This document shows, one piece after another, positions 33,151-41,780 of a DNA stretch of 64,000 nt (its first letter is position 1; the number at the start of each line of letters is the position of its first letter). The stretch is from Falsiroseomonas oleicola. GTDB taxonomy: Bacteria > Pseudomonadota > Alphaproteobacteria > Acetobacterales > Acetobacteraceae. A program made the translations under genes and the position numbers. The stretch lies in NCBI RefSeq assembly GCF_019029495.1, contig NZ_JAERQM010000011.1, positions 1 to 64,000 on the forward strand, read 5' to 3'. The notes below the pieces were generated by a model. That model did not search any database. It saw nothing but the letters and a program-made list of their open reading frames with translations, and had not been told where the DNA came from.

Positions 33151-33599
33151 TAAACCCCGATCATCGGCAGAACATGGGTGGCGGACTTCTCCCCCACCGC
33201 GCGCAGGAAGCCGCAGCGCTCATAGAAGGCGAAGGCAGAAACCGGCGCCCTGACGCGCAGCCGCGCATAGCAGAAGGCGCCGGCCTGGAGCGCGACCGCA
33301 TCCAGCAGCGCCCGACCGACTCCGCCCCTTCGCCCCGGGCGCAGCACATAGAGCCGGCGCACCCGTCCGACATGGTCCTGCGGCAGGTAGGGGTCCGCCG
33401 TCAGCCCGCAAATGCCGCGCAGCGCCGGACCCGCATAGGCGGCGAACAGCGCCTGGCCTGCGCCCTCGAAACGCAGCGCATCCTGCTGCCAGTCCTCCCG
33501 CAGCACTTCCAGCATACGCTGTCCGTCACCGAGGGCATCGGCCGCCAATTGTTCGAAATCATCGGGAAGGTGCGCGATTCGCTCGATGCGAATCGGCAC
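33150..33599 (-). CDS. GNAT-family N-acetyltransferase
   Basis: 149 aa from GTG 33599 (VPIRIERIAHLPDDF). A TTG at 33638 would add 13 residues but gives a less typical start. The acetyl-CoA loop is R-P-G-R-R-G-G-V-G-R-A-L-L-D (motif A), preceded by GRVRRLYV, and followed by the AFAFYERCGF motif B region. The acyl acceptor cannot be predicted. Its stop codon TAG consists of the TA target duplication plus the first base of the element at 32989-33150, so the insertion lies exactly at the gene end and may have replaced the original C-terminus. Confidence 0.82.
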   Translation of the reverse strand: MPIRIERIAHLPDDFEQLAADALGDGQRMLEVLREDWQQDALRFEGAGQALFAAYAGPALRGICGLTADPYLPQDHVGRVRRLYVLRPGRRGGVGRALLDAVALQAGAFCYARLRVRAPVSAFAFYERCGFLRAVGEKSATHVLPMIGV

Positions 33600-33711
33600 G
33601 CGTGTGGCGCCCCCAAGGGGTCGGAGTTGGCTGAGCAACGGGGAGGTCGCCTCCAGCGGGGTGCGCCCGCTTCATAGGCGGGCACCGCCCCAGGCGCCAG
33701 TCCCGTTGCCG

Positions 33712-35214
33712 TTACAGGGTCCTGCGATTGTCCCCCGGCCGCAGCCGCAGGCCGGGGCGCAATTTGGTGAAAGGCAGCGTTGCCGGATCGGCCACCACTG
33801 GCCCGGGCGCGGCGACCACCAGCACCGCCTCCGCGATCGGCTGGAAATCCGCGCGGAAATGGACGCTGGATTTCAGCGCCAGGATGCGCTGGGCGGAGGG
33901 CTCGATGCCGACATGGCGGAACAGCGCCTGGTCATAGGCCTGCATCTTCCGCGATGTGACAATCACGCGAATGCCCGGCTGCGGGCTGATGAGCGCCGTG
34001 GGACCGAGGTCGGCGATATTGCCGCCGGCCATCGGGCCGGTGCAGGTGAAATGGCCATCGGTCAGCGTCAGCACCCGCGCGGTGACGGCCAGCGGCGCGC
34101 CATCGGATTTGCCGCCGAGGCTGAGCGTGACCACCGCCCCCTCCCCGGCCGCATGGCAGGCGGCGGCGCTTTCGGCGTCGTTGATCAGCGCCAGCACGGC
34201 GCCTTCCGCCTTCTGGCGGATCAGTTCCGCCAGCAGGCCCGTGGTGTCGCCATGGCCGCCGCCGCCGGGATTGTCCTGGGTATCCGCCATCACTACCGGG
34301 CGATCCGACGTCATCGCCAGCGCGATGGCCTTGGCGACGCCGGCATCGGCCTCATGGATATCCGGCGCGAAGGCGGATTCGCGCGCGGCGAGATCGGCCA
34401 GCAGCGCCTCCGCCGCCGCATCGGCGCTGTCCTGGTCGGCCGCGAAGGCGGCGAAGCCGGCGCCGCAATCGGCGAAGTCGGCATAGGGGAAGCCGAAGCA
34501 CAGGCCGAGTTCGGCGACGCCCGTGCGCGCCGCGATCTCCGCCCGCGCCGCCATGGCATCGGCCATCGGCGGCACCAGCGTGCATTGCCCGGTGATGGGG
34601 ATCAGGTAGTCCAACTGGCGGAACGCCTTCGCGAAGGGCCGGCCGAGCGCGATGCGGTCGAACAGCAACTGCATGGCCCGCGCGCCGGCCTCCTTCATGT
34701 CGACATGCGGATAGGTGCGGAAGGGCGCCAGCGCGTCGGCATGCTGCACCATCGCCGCCGTCAGGTTGCAATGCGGGTCGAGGCTGGCGGTGATCGGCAC
34801 GTCCGGGCCGAGGATCGCGCGCGCGCGGCGCAGCAGTTCGCCTTCCGCATCCGGAAAATGCTCCGCCACCATGGCGCCGTGCAGGTCGAGATAGAGGCCA
34901 TCCAGCGGCCCTTCATCGAGTGCCGCCTGAAGGTCGTGGAAGATCAGCGCGGCGAGACGCTCAAAGGCCTCCGCCGTGACCGGGCCGGCCGGATTCGCAA
35001 AACCCCAGGACAGCGGGGCGATGGTGACGCCCGCTTCCTCCGCCACGCGGATGGCGCCGGCGGCGGGCACGGCGGAGGGGCGCAGCGTGTCCAGCAATGT
35101 CGCCGGGCGTTGCACCGCGGGCCAGCCGCCGGGCGCGAGAAAATCCGCCCAGCGCGTCGGGATCGGGGCGAAGGAATGGCTTTCATGCAGGAAGCCGCCG
35201 ATGGCGATGCGCAT
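33712..35214 (-). CDS. M81-family metallopeptidase (MlrC-like)
   Basis: 500 aa, similar in domain order to MlrC of microcystin-degrading sphingomonads: a DUF1485 N-terminal domain (about 1-290) and an MlrC C-terminal domain (about 300-480). Probable zinc ligands are visible in FLHESHSF, YLDLHGAMV and SLDPHCN. Homologues are widespread in bacteria that never meet microcystin, so the natural substrate is unknown, probably a short linear peptide or amidated compound. ATG 35214 (MRIAIGGFLHESHSF) starts the conserved sequence. It is divergent from the alpha/beta hydrolase across 109 bp. Confidence 0.88.
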   Translation of the reverse strand: MRIAIGGFLHESHSFAPIPTRWADFLAPGGWPAVQRPATLLDTLRPSAVPAAGAIRVAEEAGVTIAPLSWGFANPAGPVTAEAFERLAALIFHDLQAALDEGPLDGLYLDLHGAMVAEHFPDAEGELLRRARAILGPDVPITASLDPHCNLTAAMVQHADALAPFRTYPHVDMKEAGARAMQLLFDRIALGRPFAKAFRQLDYLIPITGQCTLVPPMADAMAARAEIAARTGVAELGLCFGFPYADFADCGAGFAAFAADQDSADAAAEALLADLAARESAFAPDIHEADAGVAKAIALAMTSDRPVVMADTQDNPGGGGHGDTTGLLAELIRQKAEGAVLALINDAESAAACHAAGEGAVVTLSLGGKSDGAPLAVTARVLTLTDGHFTCTGPMAGGNIADLGPTALISPQPGIRVIVTSRKMQAYDQALFRHVGIEPSAQRILALKSSVHFRADFQPIAEAVLVVAAPGPVVADPATLPFTKLRPGLRLRPGDNRRTL

Positions 35215-35323
35215 GGGCTTGGAGAACTCCGAACAGCGAGGCGTGAAGCCTGCCAGCCCCAAGGCTGAGTGGGAAGGCGGGCCGGGCTGCGGCATGCTGC
35301 GCGGCGATTCGAGGAGAATGCCG

Positions 35324-36136
35324 ATGTCCGACGATGCGCTGCGCCAACCCCTGCCGACGCAGGTGCCCGCCCCGCTGCGCGATGTGCCCGTGCCGGGCGG
35401 CAGCCTGGCCTGCTGGGACACGGGCGGCGACGGGCCGGCGGTGATCCTGCTGCATCCGGGCACCGGCAGCCATGCGGTCTGGCCCTATCAGCAGCCGGTG
35501 CTGGCGGCGGCGGGTTATCGCGTCATCGCCTATTCCCGGCGCAGCCATCTGGGGTCCCCCGCCACCGAGGACCCCGGCTGCGCGGCCGAGGACCTGGCGA
35601 TTCTCATGGATGCGCTGGACCTGGCGCGGGCGCATCTTGTGGGCTGCGCGGCGGGCGCCATCGTCGCCTGGGATTTCGCGCTGGGCTTTCCGGAGCGTGT
35701 CGGCCGGATGGTACTGGCCTGCACCCATATGGGGCTGGAGGATCCGGACTACGCCGCGCTCAGCGCCAGCCTGCGGCCCGCCGGCTTCGCGCAGATGCCG
35801 GGCCATTTCCGCGAGGTCGGGCCGAGCTACCGCGCCGCGAACCCCGAGGGCACCGCCGCCTGGCTGGCGCTGGAACATGCGGCGATTCCGGGCAAGCGGC
35901 AGGAGCAGCGCCGCATGCACCGGCTGGACATTTCCGGGTTGGGCCGGCTGGTGCCACCGGTTCTCTTGATCGGCGGCGATGCCGATCTGTGGGCGCCGCC
36001 CTCCGTCTTCCGGATCTTCGCGCGGGCGATTCCCGGAAGTGAGTTGGTTATTCTGTCCGAGTGCGGCCATGCGGCGCAGTGGGAGCAGCCGCAGGCCTTC
36101 AACGCGGCGGTGCTGGGGTTTTTTGGGAGGGAGTAG
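35324..36136 (+). CDS. Alpha/beta hydrolase fold protein lacking the nucleophile serine
   Basis: 270 aa with a full alpha/beta-hydrolase topology. The oxyanion segment VILLHPGTGSHAVWPYQQ and the acid and base regions (GGDADLWAP; LSECGHAAQWEQP) are present. The elbow that normally reads G-x-S-x-G is GCAAG, so Ala109 replaces the nucleophile. This pattern is known from RutD-type aminoacrylate hydrolases, which also have Ala there and use the His and an activated water. It could therefore be active on a labile substrate or be a binding protein. ATG 35324 is preferred to 35318 because of the GAGGAG site spacing. Confidence 0.8.
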   Translation: MSDDALRQPLPTQVPAPLRDVPVPGGSLACWDTGGDGPAVILLHPGTGSHAVWPYQQPVLAAAGYRVIAYSRRSHLGSPATEDPGCAAEDLAILMDALDLARAHLVGCAAGAIVAWDFALGFPERVGRMVLACTHMGLEDPDYAALSASLRPAGFAQMPGHFREVGPSYRAANPEGTAAWLALEHAAIPGKRQEQRRMHRLDISGLGRLVPPVLLIGGDADLWAPPSVFRIFARAIPGSELVILSECGHAAQWEQPQAFNAAVLGFFGRE

Positions 36137-36198
36137 GTCCCAAACCACCCGGCGCCTCACGCGTTGCCCCCGGAAAGGCTGAGAGGGACGCTGCCGGC

Positions 36199-36555
36199 AT
36201 GACGAAGACGGATGGGCACGACGCCTATATTGCCGCCGCACCGGCGCCGTTCCGCGCCGCGCTGGTCGCGCTGCGTGCACAGCTATCGCAGGCCCTGCCG
36301 GACGCCGAGGAAGTCATCAAGTACGACATGCCCGGCTTTCAGATCGAAGACAAAATCATCGCGGGCTATGCGGCATTCACCAGGCAATGTGGACTGTATG
36401 TCGACGCGGGTGCCATCGCCGCCCATGTCGACGAGATCGCTTCCGAGAAGCTCAAGGCCACCAAGACCGGGGTTACCTTCTCGGCCAGCAGGCCAATCAG
36501 CGGTGAACTGGTTGCCAAACTGGCAGCCAGTTCGCGCAGCCTGAATGGTTTTTAG
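36199..36555 (+). CDS. DUF1801/YdhG-like domain protein
   Basis: 118 aa, one DUF1801 domain of the YdhG type (AYIAAAPAPFRAALVALRAQLSQALPDAEEVIKYDMPGFQ, then IIAGYAAFTRQCGLYV and KATKTGVTFSASRPI). Such proteins have been linked to iron handling in Bacillus (Fra/YdhG), but no reaction is established. It ends 4 bp inside the convergent M20 hydrolase gene, overlapping its stop. Probably cytoplasmic. Confidence 0.8.
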   Translation: MTKTDGHDAYIAAAPAPFRAALVALRAQLSQALPDAEEVIKYDMPGFQIEDKIIAGYAAFTRQCGLYVDAGAIAAHVDEIASEKLKATKTGVTFSASRPISGELVAKLAASSRSLNGF

Positions 36556-37790
36556 CGCTTCGCCACACCCGCCGTCGCCAGCACCGCATCGGCCACCACC
36601 AGCAGCCCGGCCTCCGCCCATTCCGGCGTGATGCTCTCCGCCTCGTTGTGGCTGATGCCGCCATGGCAGGGGGTGAAGACCATCACCGTCGGTACGCGCC
36701 GCGCGCAATAGACGGCGTCATGGCCGATGGCGGTCGGCATTTCCTGATACGCGATCTTCCGCGCCACGGCCGAGTCCCGCAGCCGGTCCACCAGCGGCGT
36801 GGCGAAGGGCGTGGCGGGCGAGATCCAGAAGTCCTCCACCGCCACCGTCACGCCGCGCCGCGCGCCGATCGCCGCCGCCTCCCCACGCAGCACCGCCGCC
36901 AGGGCGGCCAGCTTGTGCTCGTCGTCATGGCGCGTATCCAGGCTGAACCACACCTGGTCCGGCACCACGTTGCGGCTGTCCGGATGCACGGTCAGGCGGC
37001 CGACCGTGGCACGCGCGCCGGCCGACAGCGCGGCTTTCTCGATGGCGAGGATCATCTCGGCCGCCCCCATCATGGCGTCGCGCCGCCCGGCCATGACGCT
37101 GCCGCCATGCGCGTTCTCGCCGGTGACCGTCACCTCGAACCAGTGCTGCGCGAGCGCATGGGTGACGATGCCGATATCCAGGCCGAGCTTTTCGAGTTGC
37201 GGCCCCTGCTCGATATGCACCTCGAAATAGGCTTCGAGCTCCTGCAAGACGGCGGGATCGGCCGACCCCGCCCAGCCAATTCGCGAAAGCTCCGCGCCGA
37301 ATACGGCGCCGGCGCTGTCGGTCTTCGCCAGCACTTCGGCCTCCGGAAAGATGCCCATCGCCGCGCCGCTGCCCATCATGGGCGGGGAGAAGCGCGCGCC
37401 TTCCTCATTGGTCCAGTTGATGAGCATGACGGGCGCCTCCGTCTCGATCCCCGCCTCCTCCAGCGCGCGCAGGATTTCGAGGCCGACCAGCACGCCCAGC
37501 ACGCCGTCGAATTTTCCTCCAGTAGGCTGCGTGTCGAGATGGCTGCCGATGGCAACCGGCTTGCGCGACGGATCGCGCCCCGGCCGCGTCAGCGCCATGT
37601 TGCCGACGCGGTCGAGCACCAGCGTCGCGCCCGCCGCCTCCGCCTGGCGTTGCAGCAGCGCCCGCGCCTCCCCGTCCAGATCCGTCAGCGTCTGCCGATT
37701 GTTGCCGCCCTTGGCCGTGGCGCCAATTCGAGAAAATTCCATCAGGCTGTCCCACAGCCGGGCGCCGGAGGGTTTGAAATTGCTGGTCAT
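36552..37790 (-). CDS. Zn-dependent amidase/hydantoinase-type carbamoylase (M20 family)
   Basis: 412 aa member of the M20 allantoate amidohydrolase / N-carbamoyl-L-amino acid hydrolase / beta-ureidopropionase group. Metal ligands are visible in IGSHLDTQPTGGKFDGVLG, NEEGARF and the C-terminal GHDA and PCHGGISHNEAE segments. The insertion lid HIEQGPQLE is also present. It would hydrolyse an N-carbamoyl or ureido group. Start ATG 37790 overlaps the upstream M20 stop (ATGA), so the two are co-translated. The exact substrate is unknown. Confidence 0.88.
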   Translation of the reverse strand: MTSNFKPSGARLWDSLMEFSRIGATAKGGNNRQTLTDLDGEARALLQRQAEAAGATLVLDRVGNMALTRPGRDPSRKPVAIGSHLDTQPTGGKFDGVLGVLVGLEILRALEEAGIETEAPVMLINWTNEEGARFSPPMMGSGAAMGIFPEAEVLAKTDSAGAVFGAELSRIGWAGSADPAVLQELEAYFEVHIEQGPQLEKLGLDIGIVTHALAQHWFEVTVTGENAHGGSVMAGRRDAMMGAAEMILAIEKAALSAGARATVGRLTVHPDSRNVVPDQVWFSLDTRHDDEHKLAALAAVLRGEAAAIGARRGVTVAVEDFWISPATPFATPLVDRLRDSAVARKIAYQEMPTAIGHDAVYCARRVPTVMVFTPCHGGISHNEAESITPEWAEAGLLVVADAVLATAGVAKR

Positions 37791-39076
37791 GCTGACGCCT
37801 CCACGCCACACCATTCGGCCATGGTGATCGCGATGGTCCGGGTGATGTCGTGCATCGAATCCATGCCGACGCTTTCGTCGATGCCGTGGATGTCCTGCGC
37901 ATCCGGCCCGAAGCAGGCCACGGGCGTGTCCTGGTACAGGGCGAAGAAGCGCCCATCGGTGAGCCCGGTCGCGGGATACTTGCGCAGTTCATGGCCGGTG
38001 AGATCGGCAAAGTTCGTCATCGACGCCTGCACGATCTCCGCCTGCATGTCGAAGACGCAGGGATCGGCCATGAAGCCCTTGAATTCGAGCTTCACCTTGG
38101 CGCCCTTCAGCGCGCCATCGCCGCGCGCCGATTCCACGATGCGCTCGATATCCGCACGCACGCTGGCCGCTGTATTGCCCATCATCACGCCGACCCGCAG
38201 GCCGAGCGTGGCGCGCGTCGGCACCGAGGAATTCCACTCGCCGCCCGTGAAGGTGCCCAGGTTGACGTTCACCGGGTGGTTCACGCCGCGAAAGCTGGGA
38301 TGGATCAGCTCGCCCCGATTCATGTCGCGCTCATAGGCTTCGAAGCGGGTCCAGATGGACATCGCCGCCTCCACCGCATTCACACCCGCCTGCTTGTCCC
38401 GCACATGCGCAGGCCGCCCCGTGACGGTGACCCAGGCCCAGACCACGCCGACCTCCGCGCTGTACATCGCCGGCAGGCCGGGGCCGGGCTCGGGGATGAT
38501 GACGGCATCCGTCTTCGGCATCGCCAGCATGCAGGCCAGCGCGCCATTGCCGGTGCATTCCTCCTCGATCACCGACTGCATCTGCACCTCCGCCGCCGGC
38601 TGCAGCCCGGCGAGCTTCAGCGCGCGGAAGGCGGTGACATACGAAAGAATACCGGCCTTCATGTCGCCGGCGCCGCGGCCATACATGCGGCCGCCGCGAA
38701 TCTCCGGCGCATAGGGCGGCGTGGTCCATTCATCCTCGGCGCCTTCCGGCACCACATCGACATGGCCCTGCAAGGCCAGCGACCGTCCCTTCACGGCGCG
38801 CGGCCGGTGAACGGCCACGACATTGTCGCGCCCCTCATAGCCGATCAGCGGCGGCGAGAAGCCGGGATGGCCGGCGAGCGCGGCGGGGTCCGTCGGCACG
38901 CGCTGCGGCGTGAGGCCCAGACTCTCATAGACCCGCGCCATCTCGTTCAAGGCGGAGGCCTCGTTGCCGAGGGTGGAGGGGCAGCGCACCAGGCGCATCA
39001 GCCCCTGCTCACCCTCCCCGCGCAGCGCGTCACAGGCATCCAGGATGGCGCGGCGGGCGCCCGGGTCGAGTGTCAT
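37787..39076 (-). CDS. M20-family deacylase (ArgE/DapE-like)
   Basis: 429 aa. Zinc-site motifs of acetylornithine deacetylase and succinyl-diaminopimelate desuccinylase relatives are clear: LALQGHVDVVPEG, GRGAGDMKAG, EEECTGNG and a C-terminal FGPDAQDIHGIDE with the dimerisation-domain histidine. The substrate is unknown. ATG 39076 (MTLDPGARRAILDACDALR) is preceded by a GAGGT site; ATG 39091 is an alternative. Coupled by a 4-bp overlap to the carbamoylase-like gene, suggesting two successive deacylation steps on one N-substituted amino acid. It is divergent from the deacetylase gene. Confidence 0.86.
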   Translation of the reverse strand: MTLDPGARRAILDACDALRGEGEQGLMRLVRCPSTLGNEASALNEMARVYESLGLTPQRVPTDPAALAGHPGFSPPLIGYEGRDNVVAVHRPRAVKGRSLALQGHVDVVPEGAEDEWTTPPYAPEIRGGRMYGRGAGDMKAGILSYVTAFRALKLAGLQPAAEVQMQSVIEEECTGNGALACMLAMPKTDAVIIPEPGPGLPAMYSAEVGVVWAWVTVTGRPAHVRDKQAGVNAVEAAMSIWTRFEAYERDMNRGELIHPSFRGVNHPVNVNLGTFTGGEWNSSVPTRATLGLRVGVMMGNTAASVRADIERIVESARGDGALKGAKVKLEFKGFMADPCVFDMQAEIVQASMTNFADLTGHELRKYPATGLTDGRFFALYQDTPVACFGPDAQDIHGIDESVGMDSMHDITRTIAITMAEWCGVEASA

Positions 39077-39124
39077 GCATACCTCAGCCATGTTGCGGCG
39101 GAGTCGAGCCGCTTCCGCGCCGGC

Positions 39125-39166
39125 TGTCCAGCCGCGCATGGACAAGCGCGCATGGACAAGCGCGCA
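39125..39166. promoter_or_regulatory. Tandem 14-bp repeats in M20/deacetylase promoter gap
   Basis: CGCGCATGGACAAG is repeated exactly at 39133-39146 and 39147-39160, with a partial third copy CGCGCA. An upstream TGTCCA at 39125-39130 forms an inverted repeat with TGGACA at 39139-39144. They fill most of the 113-bp gap between the divergent genes. They are candidate operator sites or a small tandem duplication. Confidence 0.45.
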
Positions 39167-39189
39167 CCGGCACCCCTACCGTTCCCGCC

Positions 39190-40221
39190 ATGAAGAGCTT
39201 CGCCGATCCCGCCCAGGCCCTGCACGCGCCGCGCTTCTTCCTCCAGCGCGGCCAGCTCCGCGCGAATTTCGAGGTGCCGGGGCGCGCCGCCTCCCTGCTC
39301 GCAGGGCTGCGGCGCCTCGGCCTCGATCCCGCCACGCCCCCGCCCGCCTCCCGCGCGGCGCTGGAGGCGGTGCACCCCGCCGCCTATCTCGATTTCCTCC
39401 GCGACTCGCATGCGGAATGGCAGGCGCTGCCGAATGCGGGGGCGGAGGTCGTCGCCAATATCCACCCCAGCCCGGAAATGCTGGCCCAGGGCGCGCCCGT
39501 GCCAACCGGGCTGGTCGGCCGTGTCGGGTGGTACACGGCGGATACGAGCTGCCCGATCAGCGCCGGCACCTGGGAGGCCTCGATCGGCGCCGCCGCCTGC
39601 GCCATCGCCGCGGCCGGGGAGGCCAGCGCCGGCCGCAGCGCCTATGCCCTGTGCCGCCCGCCGGGCCACCACACCTACGCCGCGCGCGCCGGCGGCCATT
39701 GCTACCTGAACAACGCCGCCATCGCGGTGGAGACGCTGAAGCGCGCCGGCGCTGCCCGCGTCGCGGTGCTCGACATCGACAGCCATCACGGCAACGGCAC
39801 CCAGGGCATCTTCTGGGATTCGCCGAGCGTCCTGACCGTGTCCGTCCACGGCGACCCCTCCGGCTATTACCCTTGGTATGTGGGCCATGCAGGGGAACGC
39901 GGCGGGGGGCTGGGCATCGGCTGCAACCTGAACCTGCCGCTGGCCCAGGGCAGCGGCGATGCGCCCTGGCTCGCCGCGATCGGCACCGGCCTGACCGCCA
40001 TCCAGAACTTTGGCGCGGATGCGCTGGTGGTCTCGCTCGGCTTCGATGCCAGCGAGCACGAGCCGCTGAATTTTCTCAGTGTCACCGCGGATGGATTTGC
40101 CGAGGCCGGGCGGATGATCTCGGGCGCCGGCCTGCCGGCGGCGATCATCCAGGAGGGCGGCTACAACGTCGATCTGCTGGGGACGCTGCTGGAACGCTTC
40201 CTGACCGGCTGGGGCGGTTGA
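39190..40221 (+). CDS. Histone-deacetylase-family amidohydrolase
   Basis: 343 aa zinc amidohydrolase of the histone deacetylase / acetylpolyamine amidohydrolase superfamily. The metal and catalytic residues are in CRPPGHHTYAARAGGHCYLNN, DIDSHHGNGTQ and SLGFDASEHEP, with the transition-state tyrosine in IIQEGGYN. Bacterial homologues deacetylate polyamines or other small acetylated amines; histones are not implied. ATG 39190 is 8 bp after a CCC-rich stretch without a clear ribosome site. It is divergent from two M20 hydrolases, possibly sharing their repeat-containing promoter region. Confidence 0.88.
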   Translation: MKSFADPAQALHAPRFFLQRGQLRANFEVPGRAASLLAGLRRLGLDPATPPPASRAALEAVHPAAYLDFLRDSHAEWQALPNAGAEVVANIHPSPEMLAQGAPVPTGLVGRVGWYTADTSCPISAGTWEASIGAAACAIAAAGEASAGRSAYALCRPPGHHTYAARAGGHCYLNNAAIAVETLKRAGAARVAVLDIDSHHGNGTQGIFWDSPSVLTVSVHGDPSGYYPWYVGHAGERGGGLGIGCNLNLPLAQGSGDAPWLAAIGTGLTAIQNFGADALVVSLGFDASEHEPLNFLSVTADGFAEAGRMISGAGLPAAIIQEGGYNVDLLGTLLERFLTGWGG

Positions 40222-40252
40222 TTTAGGACCGAAAAGAATCAACCCTGGATGC

Positions 40253-41770
40253 GTGAGTTCCATCGCCCGCATCCAGACCTTCGCCTTCGCCGGCATCGAG
40301 GCTGTTCCCGTCGAGGTCCAGGTGCAGATCGCCCCAGGCCTGCCTGCCTTTTTGGTGGTCGGCCTGCCCGACAAGGCGGTGGGCGAATCCCGCGAAAGGG
40401 TGCGTGCGGCGCTGACCGCCATCGGCCTGTCGCTGCCACCCAAGCGCGTCCTGGTGAACATGGCCCCCGCCGACCTGGCGAAGGAGGGCAGCCATTTCGA
40501 CCTGCCCATCGCCATCGCCGTCCTCGCTGCCATGGATGTGCTGCCGCGCGATGAGCTGCACGACTTCGCCGCGCTGGGCGAACTCGGGCTGGACGGCGCG
40601 CTGGCGCCGGTGGCCGGCGTGCTGCCCGCCGCCATGGCCGCCTCGGCGCGGGAGCTGGGGCTGGTCTGCCCGGCGCCACAGGGGCCGGAGGCCGCCTGGG
40701 CCGGGCGCATCCAGGTGCTGGCACCGCCCGACCTCCCCTCCCTCATCAACCATTTCCGGGGCATCCAGACCCTGGCCCAGCCGGTGCCGCCGGTGCTGGA
40801 GGATGGTCCCTGGGCCGGCCCCTGCCTCAGCCAGGTGCGCGGCCAGGAAAGCGCCAAGCGGGCGCTGGAGATCGCGGCGGCCGGCAACCACAATCTGCTG
40901 ATGGTGGGACCTCCGGGGGCCGGCAAATCCATGCTCGCCGCGCGGCTGCCCGGGTTGCTGCCAGACCTCACCCCGGCCGAGGCGCTGGAGATTTCGCTGG
41001 TGCATTCGGTGGCCGGCATGCTGGTGGAGGGCCGGCTGCTGAAGCGCCCGCCCTTCCGGGACCCGCATCACTCGGCCTCCGTCCCCTCCCTCGTGGGCGG
41101 CGGCCATCGGGCGCGGCCGGGGGAGATTTCGCTGGCCCATCTTGGCGTGCTGTTCCTCGACGAATGGCCCGAATTCCCCCGCGCGGCGCTGGAGGCGCTG
41201 CGCCAGCCGATGGAAACCGGCCGCACCACCATCAGCCGCGCCAATGCCCATGTGACCTATCCGGCGCGCTTCCAATGCGTTGCCGCCATGAACCCCTGCC
41301 GCTGTGGCTATCTCGGGGAGCCGGTGCGCGAATGCGCACGCGCGCCGGGCTGCGGCCAGGACTACCAGCAGCGCCTGTCCGGCCCGCTGCTGGACCGCAT
41401 GGATGTGACCATCGAGGTGCAGCCGATCTCCCCCGCCGAACTCACCCGCGCCCCGCCCGGCGAGCGGACGGAGGTGGTCGCCGCCCGCGTCGCCGCCGCC
41501 CGCGACCGCCAGCGCGCCCGCCAGGGCCAGACCGCCGCCCGCTGCAATGCGGAGGCGGAGTGGGAGGCATTGCAGCCCCTGGCTGAGGCGGAAGCCCTGG
41601 CGCTGCTGGAGACCGCCGCCACCCGCCTGCGCCTGTCCACACGCGGCCAGGTGCGCAGCCTGCGCGTGGCGCGGACCATCGCGGATCTCGCCGGCGCCGC
41701 CCAGGTGGCCCGCGCCCATGTGGCGGAGGCGCTGGCCTTCCGGCACCGCATGCCGGGGCGGGGCGGGTAG
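40253..41770 (+). CDS. comM: ComM/YifB-family Mg-chelatase-like AAA+ ATPase
   Basis: 505 aa. Order: N-terminal ChlI-like domain (about 20-140), AAA+ Mg-chelatase domain with Walker A GPPGAGKSMLAARL near 220-233 and Walker B LGVLFLDEWPEF, and a C-terminal helical domain (about 400-500). The zinc-ribbon-like CGYLGEPVRECARAPGC segment is also typical. ComM is a hexameric branch-migration helicase that extends homologous integration of DNA during natural transformation. The start is GTG 40253 (VSSIARIQTFAFAGIEAV). It lies 31 bp after the deacetylase gene. Confidence 0.92.
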   Translation: MSSIARIQTFAFAGIEAVPVEVQVQIAPGLPAFLVVGLPDKAVGESRERVRAALTAIGLSLPPKRVLVNMAPADLAKEGSHFDLPIAIAVLAAMDVLPRDELHDFAALGELGLDGALAPVAGVLPAAMAASARELGLVCPAPQGPEAAWAGRIQVLAPPDLPSLINHFRGIQTLAQPVPPVLEDGPWAGPCLSQVRGQESAKRALEIAAAGNHNLLMVGPPGAGKSMLAARLPGLLPDLTPAEALEISLVHSVAGMLVEGRLLKRPPFRDPHHSASVPSLVGGGHRARPGEISLAHLGVLFLDEWPEFPRAALEALRQPMETGRTTISRANAHVTYPARFQCVAAMNPCRCGYLGEPVRECARAPGCGQDYQQRLSGPLLDRMDVTIEVQPISPAELTRAPPGERTEVVAARVAAARDRQRARQGQTAARCNAEAEWEALQPLAEAEALALLETAATRLRLSTRGQVRSLRVARTIADLAGAAQVARAHVAEALAFRHRMPGRGG

Positions 41771-41780
41771 GACTCTACCC
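41765..41780. terminator. Short symmetric hairpin at convergent stops
   Basis: GGGTAG-GACT-CTACCC forms a 6-bp stem containing the TAG stop of comM on one strand and the TAG stop of the secreted-protein gene on the other. It lacks a long T-tract, so it is at best a weak bidirectional terminator. Confidence 0.35.

Noticed and set aside
36140-36200. GGAAAGGCTGAGAGGG looked like part of a TPP riboswitch.
   Set aside because: The second conserved part (CCTGATCTGG-type) and the helices are missing, and the downstream gene is a DUF1801 protein.
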